Positions 43,734-56,657 are shown, counted from the first letter of the stretch. The stretch: 64,000 nucleotides of DNA from Grammothele lineata (GCA_002150815.3 NDFF03000057.1:496001-560000), one strand, 5' to 3'. Made by a program: numbers and translations. Notes: generated by a model from the letters alone, not told the origin.

Positions 43734-45838
43734 TCAACCGCGCATTCCCCGGACAATGAGGCCGCCATCGACTGTATGGACGTTCCACCCGTCCGCGACC
43801 AGCGCATTCTTCACCGCAGGGCCGAGCACCCCAACCCCGTTCCGTGAATGGTTGCCGCGTCCGGTGATGATCCGCACAGGTTTGCCTGTGATCCCAGAAT
43901 TCGCGTTCAGCTTTCGCGGTTAGGCAAAATAGGATGACACGCACCTGGGGTCCAGTGTTCCTCCAAGTACCGACGGCTAATGTCGATTGCTTCGACAACA
44001 ACCGTCCCGTGTAGGTCGATCACGTCGCTGTTCGCGGATACTTGGCTGAATGTGCATGATCCGGTCAACGTACGTTATGCTGGGACACAATCACCGCTTA
44101 CCGGGTGCGCATGACCATCGCGCGCGCAGAGTCCAACTGCTCCTTCTGCGCCTCCGACTGCAGCTGACGAGCCTGCCCGCAAGTATCTCGTAAATTCGCC
44201 GCCCCCTACGTTCATCAGGGTAGACTCAGCCACACTCACCCTCTCCGCGAAGTAAAACGCGACTTCTCCCCCGTAGTTTCTCGCCGTGCGCTTCTGCCAT
44301 GCCTTGCTCGCCTCCCTTAGCACGATCCGTCTCTGCTCCAGCAGCTCCCACGTCCGTCGCTTCGCCGGCGCGGTCGTTCTCAGCTCGCCGACGTCGCCTT
44401 TGCCGCCTTTGCCGAGCCCGTTGCCCGCGCCGCGCGCCTTGCGCCCGTGCGGCGCGGGGTTCTGTGGCGTGTACGCGCGGATGACACCCGAGAGAGGGTG
44501 TGGGCCCTCCGGGGCAGGCTTGACAGGCACGGTCTTCCACGGGTTCGCTGCGGTGCGCAATTTCTCCTCATTGGACGAGGAGGGAAGCGGCGCGGTCTGC
44601 GAGCGACGTGGTATGTTCGGGGGCGGGGGAACGGGCGGCGGGCCGGACGGCAGCGTCGCGGTGCCCTTAGGTTTGGGGGCCTGCTGGTGGTACACGCCCC
44701 ACGCGTACTCATTGGTCGAGAAGTCGGCGTCGAGCTCGACGAGAAGTTCGACGACGTCGAGTGCGGTGTTCGGGTTACGGCCCGTCGCGCGCAGAGCGAA
44801 AAGCGCGTCCTCGAGTAGTTGGTCGCGCCCCTCAACGTTGAGTTCGGCATACATGGCCGAAGTGGTCAGGATCTCGAACATGCTGAAAAGGAGGGGGCTT
44901 TCTTCCTCTGTCAACTCCTCGGAGCTTCCTGGGTACTGCTTGCGGGCGATGTCGATGAGGGCCTCGCGAAGTGCAGCAGCGGGAGTTTGATGTTTCGGCG
45001 AGTGAAAGATGGACTGGAAATATGCCTGCGAATGCGTAGGGATAAGGGTGGAGAGATGCGACGCGAACGAGGCGAGTTGGGTCCATGGGTCCGGCGGACC
45101 GGGACGAGAGCTCGACTGTGCGGGGCGGACGTGCTGCTGTTGCCGGATGTCGACGATCGTGAAGGTGGTGCCCTTCTGCTTCTGCTTCTTCTGCTTAGAC
45201 GGGCCTTTCTTCTTGTTCTCAACCAACTCCCAAGGCGCCTCATACCCCATCTCCACCGACTCCGACTCGTTCAAGCCGCGCTCCTCCAGTTCCCGGACGT
45301 ACTCATTCGTGAGTACCTCATCGACGAGCGCTTCCATATCAATGTCGTCAATGCGATTTCCATGGTTGGCGAGCGTCTCCTTGAGTTTTTCCGCGGGAAC
45401 GTAAGGGAAGATGGCATGGAGGAAACCGAGGGGGGTGGAGAAAGGTTGCTTGCTGAGGGCGTCTGAAGTTCCGGAGCTTGTGGAAGAGTAGCCAGAGTTG
45501 TCAGTGGTGGAGTAGTCGTAGGAACTGGAAGCATCGTCTGCGAAGGATGCGGCCGAGAGGTGGTTTGCGGAGAAGTCGGTGAGCCCGTCCGAGTCGACAA
45601 GCTCCTTCTCTGCCGCCGCGGCGAGGTCGATGAGAATTTCGCGAAGAGAAGTTAAGTCGTTTCCCTGGCTAGCATCTGAGACATAATCCGCAACGATGGC
45701 GGCGATGAGGGATGTGTCCAAGGGCGGCGAGAACTCTGCCTGGGAAGACGGGCGCGGCGATCAACAGGGTGCGGGGAGGGGAAGCACGGGCCGGGGGCGC
45801 ACCTGCAGGATGTCTTGGATGGTAGGTTGTGATGCCAT
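43734..45838 (-). CDS. CUE-DUF1771-Smr protein (Cue2-like, putative no-go decay endonuclease)
   Basis: Predicted 619 aa from exons 45803-45838, 44240-45739, 44102-44172, 43945-44045 and 43734-43885. Order: MASQPTIQDILQAEFSPPLD; CUE-like ubiquitin-binding segment LGFLHAIFPYVPAEKLKETL followed by IDMEALVDEVLTNEYVREL; a disordered proline-rich middle; DUF1771 YFAERARQLQSEAQKEQLD; and a C-terminal Smr domain SDVIDLHGTVVVEAIDISRR, PVRIITGRGNHSRNGVGVLG. The DLHG aspartate/histidine and the TGRGNHS loop are the residues expected in active Smr nucleases. Yeast Cue2 with the same architecture cuts mRNA at collided ribosomes. The 36-nt first exon was chosen because it supplies an ATG and keeps phase. 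It diverges from PET117 (267 bp between start codons). Confidence 0.8.
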
Positions 45839-46105
45839 GGTGCGTGGTAGGATGTGGTGCAGCGGCGGGCGTACTTGGGGGCGGTCCTAGGCGGGTCCTA
45901 GGAGAGCAGGCAGTGGTTTTGGAGAGAGCAAGACCTTCGCCCCTTGTCAGCCACGACCACGGCCCGCTAGCCGCCGACGCTGACCTCATCGCCAGCCGCG
46001 CCCGCCAGCCTCACCATCGCTCCAGCCGCCGTCAGCCCGCCCGTCCGCCTCCCCTACGACTTTGCCTCCCCCGCTGGGACCCACATCACCATCGTCGGCC
46101 CCACG
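45839..46105. promoter_or_regulatory. Divergent promoter region, CUE/Smr gene and PET117
   Basis: The 267 bp between start codons must contain both promoters. CAACCACCATCGCC-like CT/AC-rich sequence precedes the PET117 start. No TATA box. Confidence 0.5.
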
Positions 46106-46419
46106 ATGTCGCGCGCAGCCAAGCTTACGCTGGGGGCGTCCATCGTCGGCACCGCTTTCGTCATATGGGGCGTGCATTACCTCCAAACGTCAGAACGCGA
46201 GGTATGTCCAATGTGCCATTCCAAAACGCTTCGTGTAGTCTGATATCATCCAACCATCACCAGACAATGTACCAAGGGGTCATCAGGGACGATGAGCGAC
46301 GACGAGAGAAGATGAGACAGCGGGAGGAAGACCTCAAACGATCGATAGAAAAGCGGGAGCTCTACGGGCGTGTGCAGAGCGTCTCAAATCCTGCCTCTAA
46401 CCCGACAGCGGGCAGCTGA
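46106..46419 (+). CDS. PET117: PET117-like cytochrome c oxidase assembly factor
   Basis: Predicted 83 aa from exons 46106-46201 and 46264-46419. MSRAAKLTLGASIVGTAFVI begins with the short basic stretch and single hydrophobic helix of the Pet117 family, then GVHYLQTSERETMYQGVIRD matches the conserved H..Q..ERE...QG...D core. The rest is a charged helix (REEDLKRSIEKREL). Pet117 is a small mitochondrial inner-membrane protein facing the matrix that works with Cox15 in heme A supply to complex IV. Length and intron-split ERE|TM position are coherent. Converges with aldehyde dehydrogenase 2 (183 bp between stops). Confidence 0.85.
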
Positions 46420-46602
46420 CACCAGCTGAGACTTTGGCAGCATGGAGGACTGAGTGCGTATTCCATAGCCACTTTCTTCAGACCAGTATTTTCACCACCC
46501 TGTGACTTATATGCTCCTCCGACAGCTCACATTCCTAGCTACGACTATCATACATTGCTAATTTAATGATACGGCATTCCCCTCTACAAAGCTCTGGCGC
46601 GG

Positions 46603-48478
<1,876 letters not shown>

Positions 48479-51400
48479 GGATAGAGCCGGAGACTGCGAT
48501 GGTCAAAGGGCAAATTTAGAGGCAGACGGTGTTGCGATGGTCGTCGATGGTGGTGAGAGCTCGACACAGCGACAGAAAGGAGCCCGGTGCATGACGTCTT
48601 TATAGTACGCACCGTATAGGCTCCATGGGGAAAAGTGCCTAAGCCGCCGCGGTTCGACTCAGAGTCGTGGCTTCTTTACACGAGAACTCTCCCTGGCTTT
48701 GTGTGGCGCCGCGGAATAGGACCTCCTTCGTGCCTAGTTTTCCCATGGCGTCGCGGATGTAGATCACGCGCTTCGAGCGATTAGCACGAAGAACGAATCG
48801 GACGTGTCTGAGTAAAGTTCGCGGCAAGAGGCCGGTAGGTCTGTCATGGAAAGTTGGTTGCAAGTCTTTACGAGAGCTCCATTCCCGTCGTCTATCGTAA
48901 ATTGGTAGCTGCTGAGCAACAGCTCTCGTTATATGTGTTGCCATGGAACATGTTGAAGGGGGATAAACTCGTAAAGCGTATTAGTGATTGTATGCCAGCA
49001 AGTCATTCAAGGCGTAAACCACGACGTGATTACTCAATTGATTACCCACGACGGTACAGTGTAGTTTGTATACATCAGACTAAGGCAGCAAATCTTACGT
49101 CGAGCAGAACGCACGATCGTAGCAGTACTACAGAACTCATTGGATGCGACCTGGACTCATCAACTTGAACGCAAGCTTCAATTTCGACCTCTTCTTGTAT
49201 GCGACGGCGGTCAACTAGACAGCTGCTTCTCTTAACAGCTGAGGAATAAGTATAGTCAGCCGCTTCTGTCCCTTGCGGGTTCATTATGGCTGAGCGCGAC
49301 TGCAGAGTCGACTCAATATCGACTCAGTAGTCACCCCCTGAGCCATCACAGGCCGAAGACAACGCTGGGAGCTGCCCGAACCGCCGACCGATATACTCAA
49401 CGTTCAGGACTTGCTCTCACCGTCCTGACTTACTCCTGTGCTTCCGAAACCAGCTCCGGCCAAGATGGTACGACCCATTCAACACAAATCAAAAGAGCGT
49501 TACTTCTCTGTAATTATACACAGAGTCACTGACCAGTGAACTCGAAGGGGATCCGAGTGCTAAGCAAGTGCTTAGTAAGTAATACTTTGACTGGCCATGG
49601 TATTCAGTACCTCACTGACACGGGAGTATAGACTGATCGATCTTCAATCATTTTCACATCGGACTTTCGCCGCTTTGCTCCATCGACCATACACAAAGGC
49701 GACACCGCCGTACTACATCACGTTTGAAATATTCGTGTCGTGTGCACAAAGCCACAGTTCGCGACGCGTGATCACTTTCATCTATGCAGCACGGGTTGAC
49801 CTAGATCTAGTAACAACAGTGACCACAATTACTCTCACTTCATTGTAGAGATCTTGCCCATCGACATACAGATGACGGTCATGAGCCACATTGATCGTTA
49901 CGTCGGGAGACGTAGAGGAACGAACGGTAGCTTGGATCCTCGTGACCTTCCCAAGACCTTCCCTTGGATGAAAAAAACATGCCTCTAGTGAAAATTGTTT
50001 CAGCAATAGTGTTAGGCATCGATCCGATAAACGGCCTCGGATCATGTCACCGACCTCTTCTCTAAAACTTGCGCCCGGTGAGTGTCCTCTCCTGAGCACG
50101 CGACTGACGGCCGCAGTGAGCGGTTTCTTCGACACGTCTTGTGGCTACGGGTTTCCCGTAGAAATAGGGTTTAATACCCGCTACAGCGGGGCGCCCAGCG
50201 GAGCGAAGGAGCCACCACATCTGAGACGTGATTTGACTCGGCTCTCAGCTGGGCATTGTGATCGGTCCAGAGTGGGGTTCCAAGACATCATTGAAGAGCG
50301 CCTCTAGTTGGCATCGCACAACAAGGGTTCGTTCAGCGGCTTTTTCACTGTCTCCGGATGCGTCTCCGCCCTCAGTTCAAGGACAACATGATGGACGTTG
50401 CTATAATGAGTACATGTGCAGTGTTAGCCGCCAGCAGATCCATGTATCACAGAAGACGCACCAACGATCCCCCGACACATCAATCAGTTCCAGGCCTTTC
50501 TCGGCTCCAGAGTGCTCGGAGAGCGCACAAGGACACATTCCGAGCAGGAGACAGTTACGCCGGAGTTACTTCACATGAAGCTGTCTATGGAAGCATAATC
50601 TAATCAGCGGAGGTTCAAAGCGTGGCTTCGAAATTGTATCACCACCGGACCCCACAGCTATTGATTTGCTGACACGAAAGCTTTCAATTGTTGCTACAAC
50701 ATCCTAAGCGACATTCCGGAAATTATTGGAGGATCCAGACAGAACTTGAAAGAAGTGTTATGAATATCTCATACCCCGCGCGCTAGGCGAGTAGCGTAGA
50801 ACTTACCTCGACCTACGTAACTATGGTAGGCTGAGATTGGTTCGGCTGGACCGCTGGGCTATTACGATGCACTTCGCCTACACTCTAGTAGTGTATATCC
50901 GTCGTCGAGTATCACATTGACAGAGGCTCCTGCACACCCGGCCATCTGTCGGTCCCGGGGACTCCATTGAGTGTGGCTCTCACTTTTTGACCGCGTTCCG
51001 GTATCCTTCCAGTGGTTCTTGCCTTGACTCGCAGCTTCTATCATACCTGTAGATCTGAGCTGTTAATCTGTCGGAGAATGTTTTCTTGCGGACCGCATCT
51101 TCGTCGTGTGACAATCATTAGCAAGGAGTTCTAGGACTTTGTCCGAAGAAGCATCAGCGTCCATCGCCGAGTCCGGATCAGTGAGGCGCACGTACCAGAA
51201 TCTCCTTCTACTCCCATTCGCCAAATTGTACGTCGCATTCACGCCGCTTGTCAATGCGAGCAGTACAGGAACGGAGTGCTCCTTCCGTGCACGAAACGCG
51301 TAGGAAGGTGTCATTTCGGCGTGCGTTCCTTCAGTTGAAAGAGGCACACACCCGACGCCATACGGACTGATATATGTGTCCTCTATTCCGCTATGGATAG

Positions 51401-52047
51401 TTTGCGGCACGTTGCGCTTGATTTGACCACCCTAAGCGCACTAGGCAAGCCAGAATTGGTTGATATGAGTACTCCGTGGTCTATTAAAGCTTAATAAGCA
51501 CGCCCATCAATGAGAACAATGATGAAGTTAGGCTTCACAGGTGACAGAAAATGCTTTAACGTGAAGGTAGCTCAGCCCAACTGATTACTGGGACGAAGTC
51601 TGTCGTCAAGTCTTCAATGAGAACGGCGAATGAGGTCTAACTTGAAGGTTACTACGATGCACCAATATGATCTTCACGGGCCCCAACATAACCCTCGTGG
51701 TGAGTTCCTGACCAGACCTCTATGATGGTCTACTTGAGGATACATGCTGGTCGCAGTAATTGGGTATGAGTGTGGATGGCGGGATGACGAGTCCATCAAG
51801 CTGTAGTACTAGTCGACGATGAGTTCTACCAGCCTGGACTCAAATTCGGGTTTGTTTGGATCTGTATCGCCAATTACGTAACACACACTCACCTCAGAAG
51901 TGGGCGTTTATTTCAGTTTCTCAGTGCAGCCACCAGGACCCGAGCTGAGGTACTAAGCTCAACTGATCCTCAACCTGCTTGAGTTGTATTAGGCTGTTTG
52001 AGAACCATTGCTGCACGAGTGGGACCCGTGTTATACGTTCCAATCCG
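48479..52047. other. Gene-poor region of 3.6 kb
   Basis: The longest stretch without a supported gene. Minus-strand frames at 49782-50135 and 51063-51410 have fair-looking composition but no recognisable domain and no convincing splice partners. A hairpin cluster lies at 50145-50195, and a perfect 16-bp palindrome CTAAGCAAGTGCTTAG at 49560-49575. Base composition is less GC-rich than the genic DNA. It may hold decayed repeats, a non-coding RNA gene or a lineage-specific gene I cannot recognise. Confidence 0.5.
50145..50195. repeat. Cluster of short GC-rich inverted repeats
   Basis: Three hairpins follow one another: CTACGGG-TTT-CCCGTAG (50145-50161), GGGT-TTAAT-ACCC (50167-50179), and CCCGCT-AC-AGCGGG (50177-50190), the last running into the palindrome GGCGCC (50190-50195). 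Stems are perfect. The arrangement recalls double-hairpin or GC-cluster elements of fungal mitochondrial genomes. Confidence 0.7.
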
Positions 52048-53625
52048 ATGGCGAATGGAGCGAACGACTCTGACTCTGACTACGGTCTTCAGGTGAGCGC
52101 ATGAACTCACTTCGAAAGCGCCTACGCTCGGACAACAATGCTGACAGAACCATAGACTCGGCGGTCAAAGAGGCGCAAGGTCGACTATGGGGCGCGCTCG
52201 CGCAGCGTGAAGATCAAAACTGAGGATACTACGGAGCCTCTGTTCTCCCTCGAACCGCTCATGGAAGCGCTTCGTCAGCGGATGGCGCAAGCACAAGGCG
52301 ACGATGTTAACGAACAAGAGTCTTTTGAAGCCTCCATTGAACACATGCTACCCGATTTGGTAGAAGCAGAACGGTCGTTTTTTCAACGGGATGCGCAGGG
52401 CACAGGCGTACGTTCCTTTCTTTTACTACCTTGCGTACCCATACTCAGCTTCTCTAGCCGGGATCTCTCCACCTTCTGTCGAGGAACCGGATACCCGAGC
52501 TCCGGAAAGCTTCTTCATTGACCCCTACGCAATCCTCAGCTTTGTGTCTGCTTGCTGCGAAGGCTCGAACACACTCAGTATGTTCCCTTCGAAACTTCCG
52601 ATCTTGAATCTCTAACTTTGCGACACCATTAGGCAATTTTACGAAGGGCAGTTCTCAGCCTTTCTCCATCATATATGCGCAAAGGACCTCTCACGATTAT
52701 CAGCGAGGCTGTACGACCTTCCGCGGTGAACCCCCAAGTATTAGATGCGCTATATGCTATTCGGACGACATCCTACGAGAACTCCTTTCATTCCCGCATA
52801 GAAGGAACGAGCACCAGCTTGCAGAACATCGCCATTTCTGTTGACTGGGAGACACGTACGCCCTGGATGGAGCTCATGAGTGACATCAGAGAGCACCATT
52901 CTCTCTTTCAGTGAGTGTGTGACCCTGCCTTTACCATCCCGGATGACATTGACGACTATCGATCACGACAGCCCCGAACGGGAGCCAGTCCATGAGACCA
53001 TGGCGCCTATTGTATACTGCACCCTGCAGCGCCATCACCTCAACCAAGTGCACGACCTACTTGCACGAATGTTCTGGGATGGGATCGACGGTAGGTTGGA
53101 GTAGAAACCTTGGTGATATACAGGTTAATGTCGGGCCGTCTGACAGTCACCGATTCGCTGGACTATTCGCCTGAGAAGTGTACTGTCATTGCAACATACA
53201 AACAACTCGTGATAGGGGCGGCGTTCTTGAGTTCCCCACAAGTGGCATATATCACCTACCTCGTTGTGCGCCCTGGTTGGGACAACTCGCAAGTTGCAAC
53301 GTAAGTTTGTGACACTTATGTGCCCCCTTACACGTCCTCCTGACACCGTTGCCATGCCTATCAGGTCTATGCTCTACCAGCTTATTGCGCGGAACCCTCA
53401 TAAAGACATCACGCTACATGTGTCGATAAACAATCCAGCTATGGTCCGTGACTGGCTCTACTCTACGTTTAAAATGTACAAACTCAGGTGGTGTATCTGT
53501 AGCTGCTCTACAATCGCTTCGGCTTCAAAGCAGAGGAGTTTGTTGTAGACTTCTATGAGGATTATCTTGACCCCAGCTCGCCACAGTCCAAAAATGCCTT
53601 CCGTCTCCGTCTCCGCCGACAGTGA
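52048..53625 (+). CDS. KAT14 (CSRP2BP)-like GNAT acetyltransferase
   Basis: Predicted 384 aa from exons 52048-52092, 52156-52359, 52406-52577, 52652-52910, 52972-53090, 53147-53300, 53365-53443 and 53503-53625. The C-terminal GNAT domain reads like animal KAT14 (CSRP2BP): MAPIVYCTLQRHHLNQVHDL, ARMFWDGIDVTDSLDYSPEK, TYKQLVIGAAFLSSP, AYITYLVVRPGWDNSQVATS, LHVSINNPAMLLYNRFGFKA, EEFVVDFYEDYLDPSSPQSK. In animals KAT14 is an ATAC-complex subunit; its fungal role is not established. The acetyl-CoA loop has Gln where the usual R/QxxGxG/A motif has its first Gly. The N-terminus has a KRRK nuclear signal. The frame change near 52360-52406 needs either a 46-nt intron or a frameshift. Stop codon lies 21 bp from the sirtuin stop. 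Confidence 0.72.
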
Positions 53626-53646
53626 TCTACCTCGCAGTTAGTGTGT

Positions 53647-56600
53647 CTATTGAACTCGCGCCTTCTTCGACTGTCTATCATCTCTCGCACCCGGCACCGG
53701 CGGAGTCGATATCGGCATCGATGCAGTGGATGCTCTATCAGCCTGGCGGTATCTCTGTTCAATCTCCTCTAGCCACTTGCCACCCTCGGCACCCTCGAAG
53801 AGCCAAACATGGCTAGCAAGCGGCGTTAATAGGATATATAAAATGCCGCCGTCCATCGCGGGAGACACACCTATCGCCGACTCGCCGCGGTTCCCGCTCA
53901 AATTCTGCAGACGGCCGCTTCTTCAGGTTGGGCCGCGGCGGCTCGAGCCTGTCTCCGTTGGGAAGGACTGGATCAGGGAGATCCCATCCCAATTTGCGGC
54001 ACAGGTGCTGGACCACTTCATCCGCATTACCGAGCAAAACCACCTGTGACCGCGGGGCCAATCTGTCAACACTCGGCGTCGCGCCGGCTGTAGCGAATTC
54101 TCGGGCTTACATCCGGATTTATGTGCCGCACTGGCGTCTTGTTGATTAGTATTTGCGGCACCGAGTGGGGAAGATGGGCTGGTTTGTCGGGTAAGGAAAG
54201 TGTGAGCAGTGCCTCTCGGACGGAACATGCGCTTCCTCGACTTACAAATGGTGTCCGAAACAGGTGCTACCTTCAGAGATGTGCCAATGATGATGAGTAA
54301 ATCGACTTGACCTCTATCCTCAGCCAGTGAGCGATCGAAGACATCATCTAGCTTTTCTCCGAAAAACGTAATGTCGGGCTGTTCACGATTCGACGCTCGA
54401 GTCAGCATTTCCAATTCTGAGTGACGGTGTGCATGGCACCCGCCTTCATGATGCCAGGAGGGAACGCAGGTGGTTCCGGTGTGTCGGATGCGTCGCTGTC
54501 CCAACCACTCTTGCGCCTCTTCCCTTTCTTCTTCCCGCCCTTGGCTGCGGATGCTGCAGGTGTGGTCGCGGGCGGCGCGTTACAAACTTTGCACAGCGGC
54601 ACGCGCTGGCTCATGATCTCTTCAGCTATTTCCGTGCCAGGGACCTGGAGCCTACAGTTGATACAGGATGCGGTAGCGAAGGAACCGTGGCATTGTACGA
54701 CGCGCTGGACTCCTGCGAGTGTCTCGAGCGTATCGATGTTCTGTGTATAGTTCTGTGTCCGCATATGAACACGGCAGCGTGGTCAATGATGGGGCGAGCG
54801 GGCGCGTTCGATGCCAACAAGGTGTCACATGGTGGAGGAAAACTCACTCGTAAGAGCTGTATGGACGAACGGGTCGCGCGCGTAGGTGTTTCGGTGGTTT
54901 GATCAGAATTCCTGACTCGAGAGGTTACGGCACGCGCGTGGCGGACGCACCTTGCCTTTGTCTTCCATCATCTTAATGAATCGATGGCAAGGAGAGGGTA
55001 TAAAATTCGAGGGGTATATTTTGCTGCAGGAGAAGCAGGGAACATCAGATAAACCTGTCTCTCGTGTCCCTGAGACGCATGCAGAATCCTTCGCAACTAG
55101 CTCACCTGGCGAAGGAGCTGGGAAGGAGCGCCTCGTTAGCGCGCGTCACGGAGCAAGGTAAGGCCGAAGAAGCGGATGTGGGTGTATGCATACTGACTAG
55201 AACACTGAGAAGCGCAGCTGAGCCGGCGACGCGACAACCAAGCGTATACAATGTGTCACTCACTGGCCGGGTTCTCGCGGAAGTACTCGATATCGAACCT
55301 GTGCAGCAGATTAAGTTCAAGCGATGGAAGTCCGGGGTTAGCAAAGCAAGGAACGCAACGGGCTGTTGGCGATGGACCCCACATACATCTGTTGGGGGTC
55401 ATCAAGCTCATATTCGCCACTGTCCGATAGAGATGCGTAGAGGCCGTTCCTTGAGCGGAAGTCGGGGATACCACACGAGACACCTGATGTCATCGTGCGC
55501 AGGTCCGGAAAGGGTTGTGGGAGTCAGTATATCGCTGCTTCTGGAACGCCACGAAGGCTAGTCGGAGGCAATATGAACAGAATGGGACTGACTGATTCCC
55601 GCACCAGTGAGGATTAGTATCTGCTTTGAAGTTCTGATGAGATTGACCACATCATCGATTGTGTTATATGTCGCCAGACGTTCACGCGCTTCTAATCTGC
55701 GGAGCGTCACCGCGGCAGGGCACGGAGACCGTGTGGGCGGGTGGTGGTGTAAGCGCGCAGTTGGACGTGTAGATGCAGACGTACTCGCGGGAGAGTGCCA
55801 CACGTAGGAAGTACATAAGGGTGCGACGTTGCTTCGCTCGTAGTTCCTTACACTGTGGTTTGTGGTCAACATCTCCGATCGGACCGGAGCCAGTCACCAA
55901 GCAGCAATTGGGATAAACTTACCAAACAGACACCGAATGCGTAAAGAAGTTTTGGTATCGGAATCGCACGCTGAACCACATAGGTGTTTATGAAAATTGC
56001 CATTCCTGAATATCTATACAGTCAGCTGTGTGACCGATAGGCCTAGATGCTGTCTACCTTGCTCCTTTAGGACGTGTTTCATTTGCTCTATGTCTTGGGG
56101 TGTCCATGCGGTCTGCGCTTTAAAGGAAGAGATGTTAGCGACAGATGCTGTGAGCGCGCGGGAATGACGTTCGCAGCTAGCGGTTCTGAAGAGAAAGAAA
56201 CCACGTGGACACGCAATCTAACGTCCTCCCGCCTACCATAGGCCCAACACCAAAGGCCGAGGACACGTCGGAACCACAAAATGCATTTACCTTCCTGAAG
56301 GTAGACGGAGAGTTCGTCTTCCACATCGAGATCCAAGTCTGCGTCGGATTGTTCCCTGTTGTCGTCCTGCGCTCCTTCAAGTTCACCCGCATTTGGGTCG
56401 TCTCGGTCCGCCGAGGCCGGGCCGGAGCCGTCTCCGACATCGACTTGGCCGGCGTCGTCGCGTTCCGAATCGGAGGGTTCGTCCATAGGAAACCCGTCTA
56501 GAAGGTCCTCGATCACGTCCGGGTCCACGTCGACGATGTCCGCGGCTTCTAGGAATGCGCGCACTTGGAGCCCGTACAGGCTGGCTGCTGCGCTCTGTCC

Positions 56601-56657
56601 CCGGCGTGGAGTCGAGGGTCCTCCCGACGGGGGCGGCGTGGGCGGTGTAGATTGCAT
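53647..56657 (-). CDS. Class I sirtuin (SIR2/HST1-type NAD-dependent deacetylase), 16 exons with micro-exons
   Basis: Predicted 587 aa. Exons: 56291-56657, 56058-56117, 55923-56005, 55785-55852, 55593-55696, 55387-55483, 55264-55298, 55198-55204, 55106-55117, 54951-55023, 54848-54856, 54444-54752, 54246-54378, 54111-54178, 53871-54043, 53647-53812; the sum is in frame. An acidic N-terminus is followed by [20 protein letters not shown] and the catalytic core: [20 protein letters not shown] (NAD loop), [52 protein letters not shown] (catalytic His and first zinc Cys), a second CxxC (LCKVC), [53 protein letters not shown]. All active-site motifs are present. Probably a nuclear histone deacetylase. 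The intron after ...GIMK has a GC donor. Confidence 0.88.
54379..54443 (-). other. GC-AG intron in the sirtuin gene
   Basis: The donor on the minus strand is AAG|GCGGGT, the acceptor GAACAG|CCC. This is the only junction I find that joins PPGIMK to [10 protein letters not shown] in phase. Confidence 0.65.
54848..54856 (-). other. 9-nt micro-exon of the sirtuin gene
   Basis: Minus-strand CTCTTACGA between CCATACAG| and |GTGAGT, encoding LLR between EDKGK and [21 protein letters not shown] is a sirtuin hallmark. Confidence 0.8.
55106..55117 (-). other. 12-nt micro-exon of the sirtuin gene
   Basis: Minus-strand CTCCTTCGCCAG between CTTCCCAG| and |GTGAGC. It supplies YSFAS, conserved in the family, and keeps phase 2 on both sides. 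Confidence 0.75.
55198..55204 (-). other. 7-nt micro-exon of the sirtuin gene
   Basis: Minus-strand TGTTCTA between CTTCTCAG| and |GTCAGT. With the A ending the previous exon it gives ATG TTC TA., supplying MFY in ENPAMFYSFASKIYP. Confidence 0.75.

Noticed and set aside
51063..51410. 115-aa minus-strand frame in the gene-poor island as a gene
   Set aside because: Composition is acceptable, but no domain, no splice partners and no conserved start context; left as unsupported.
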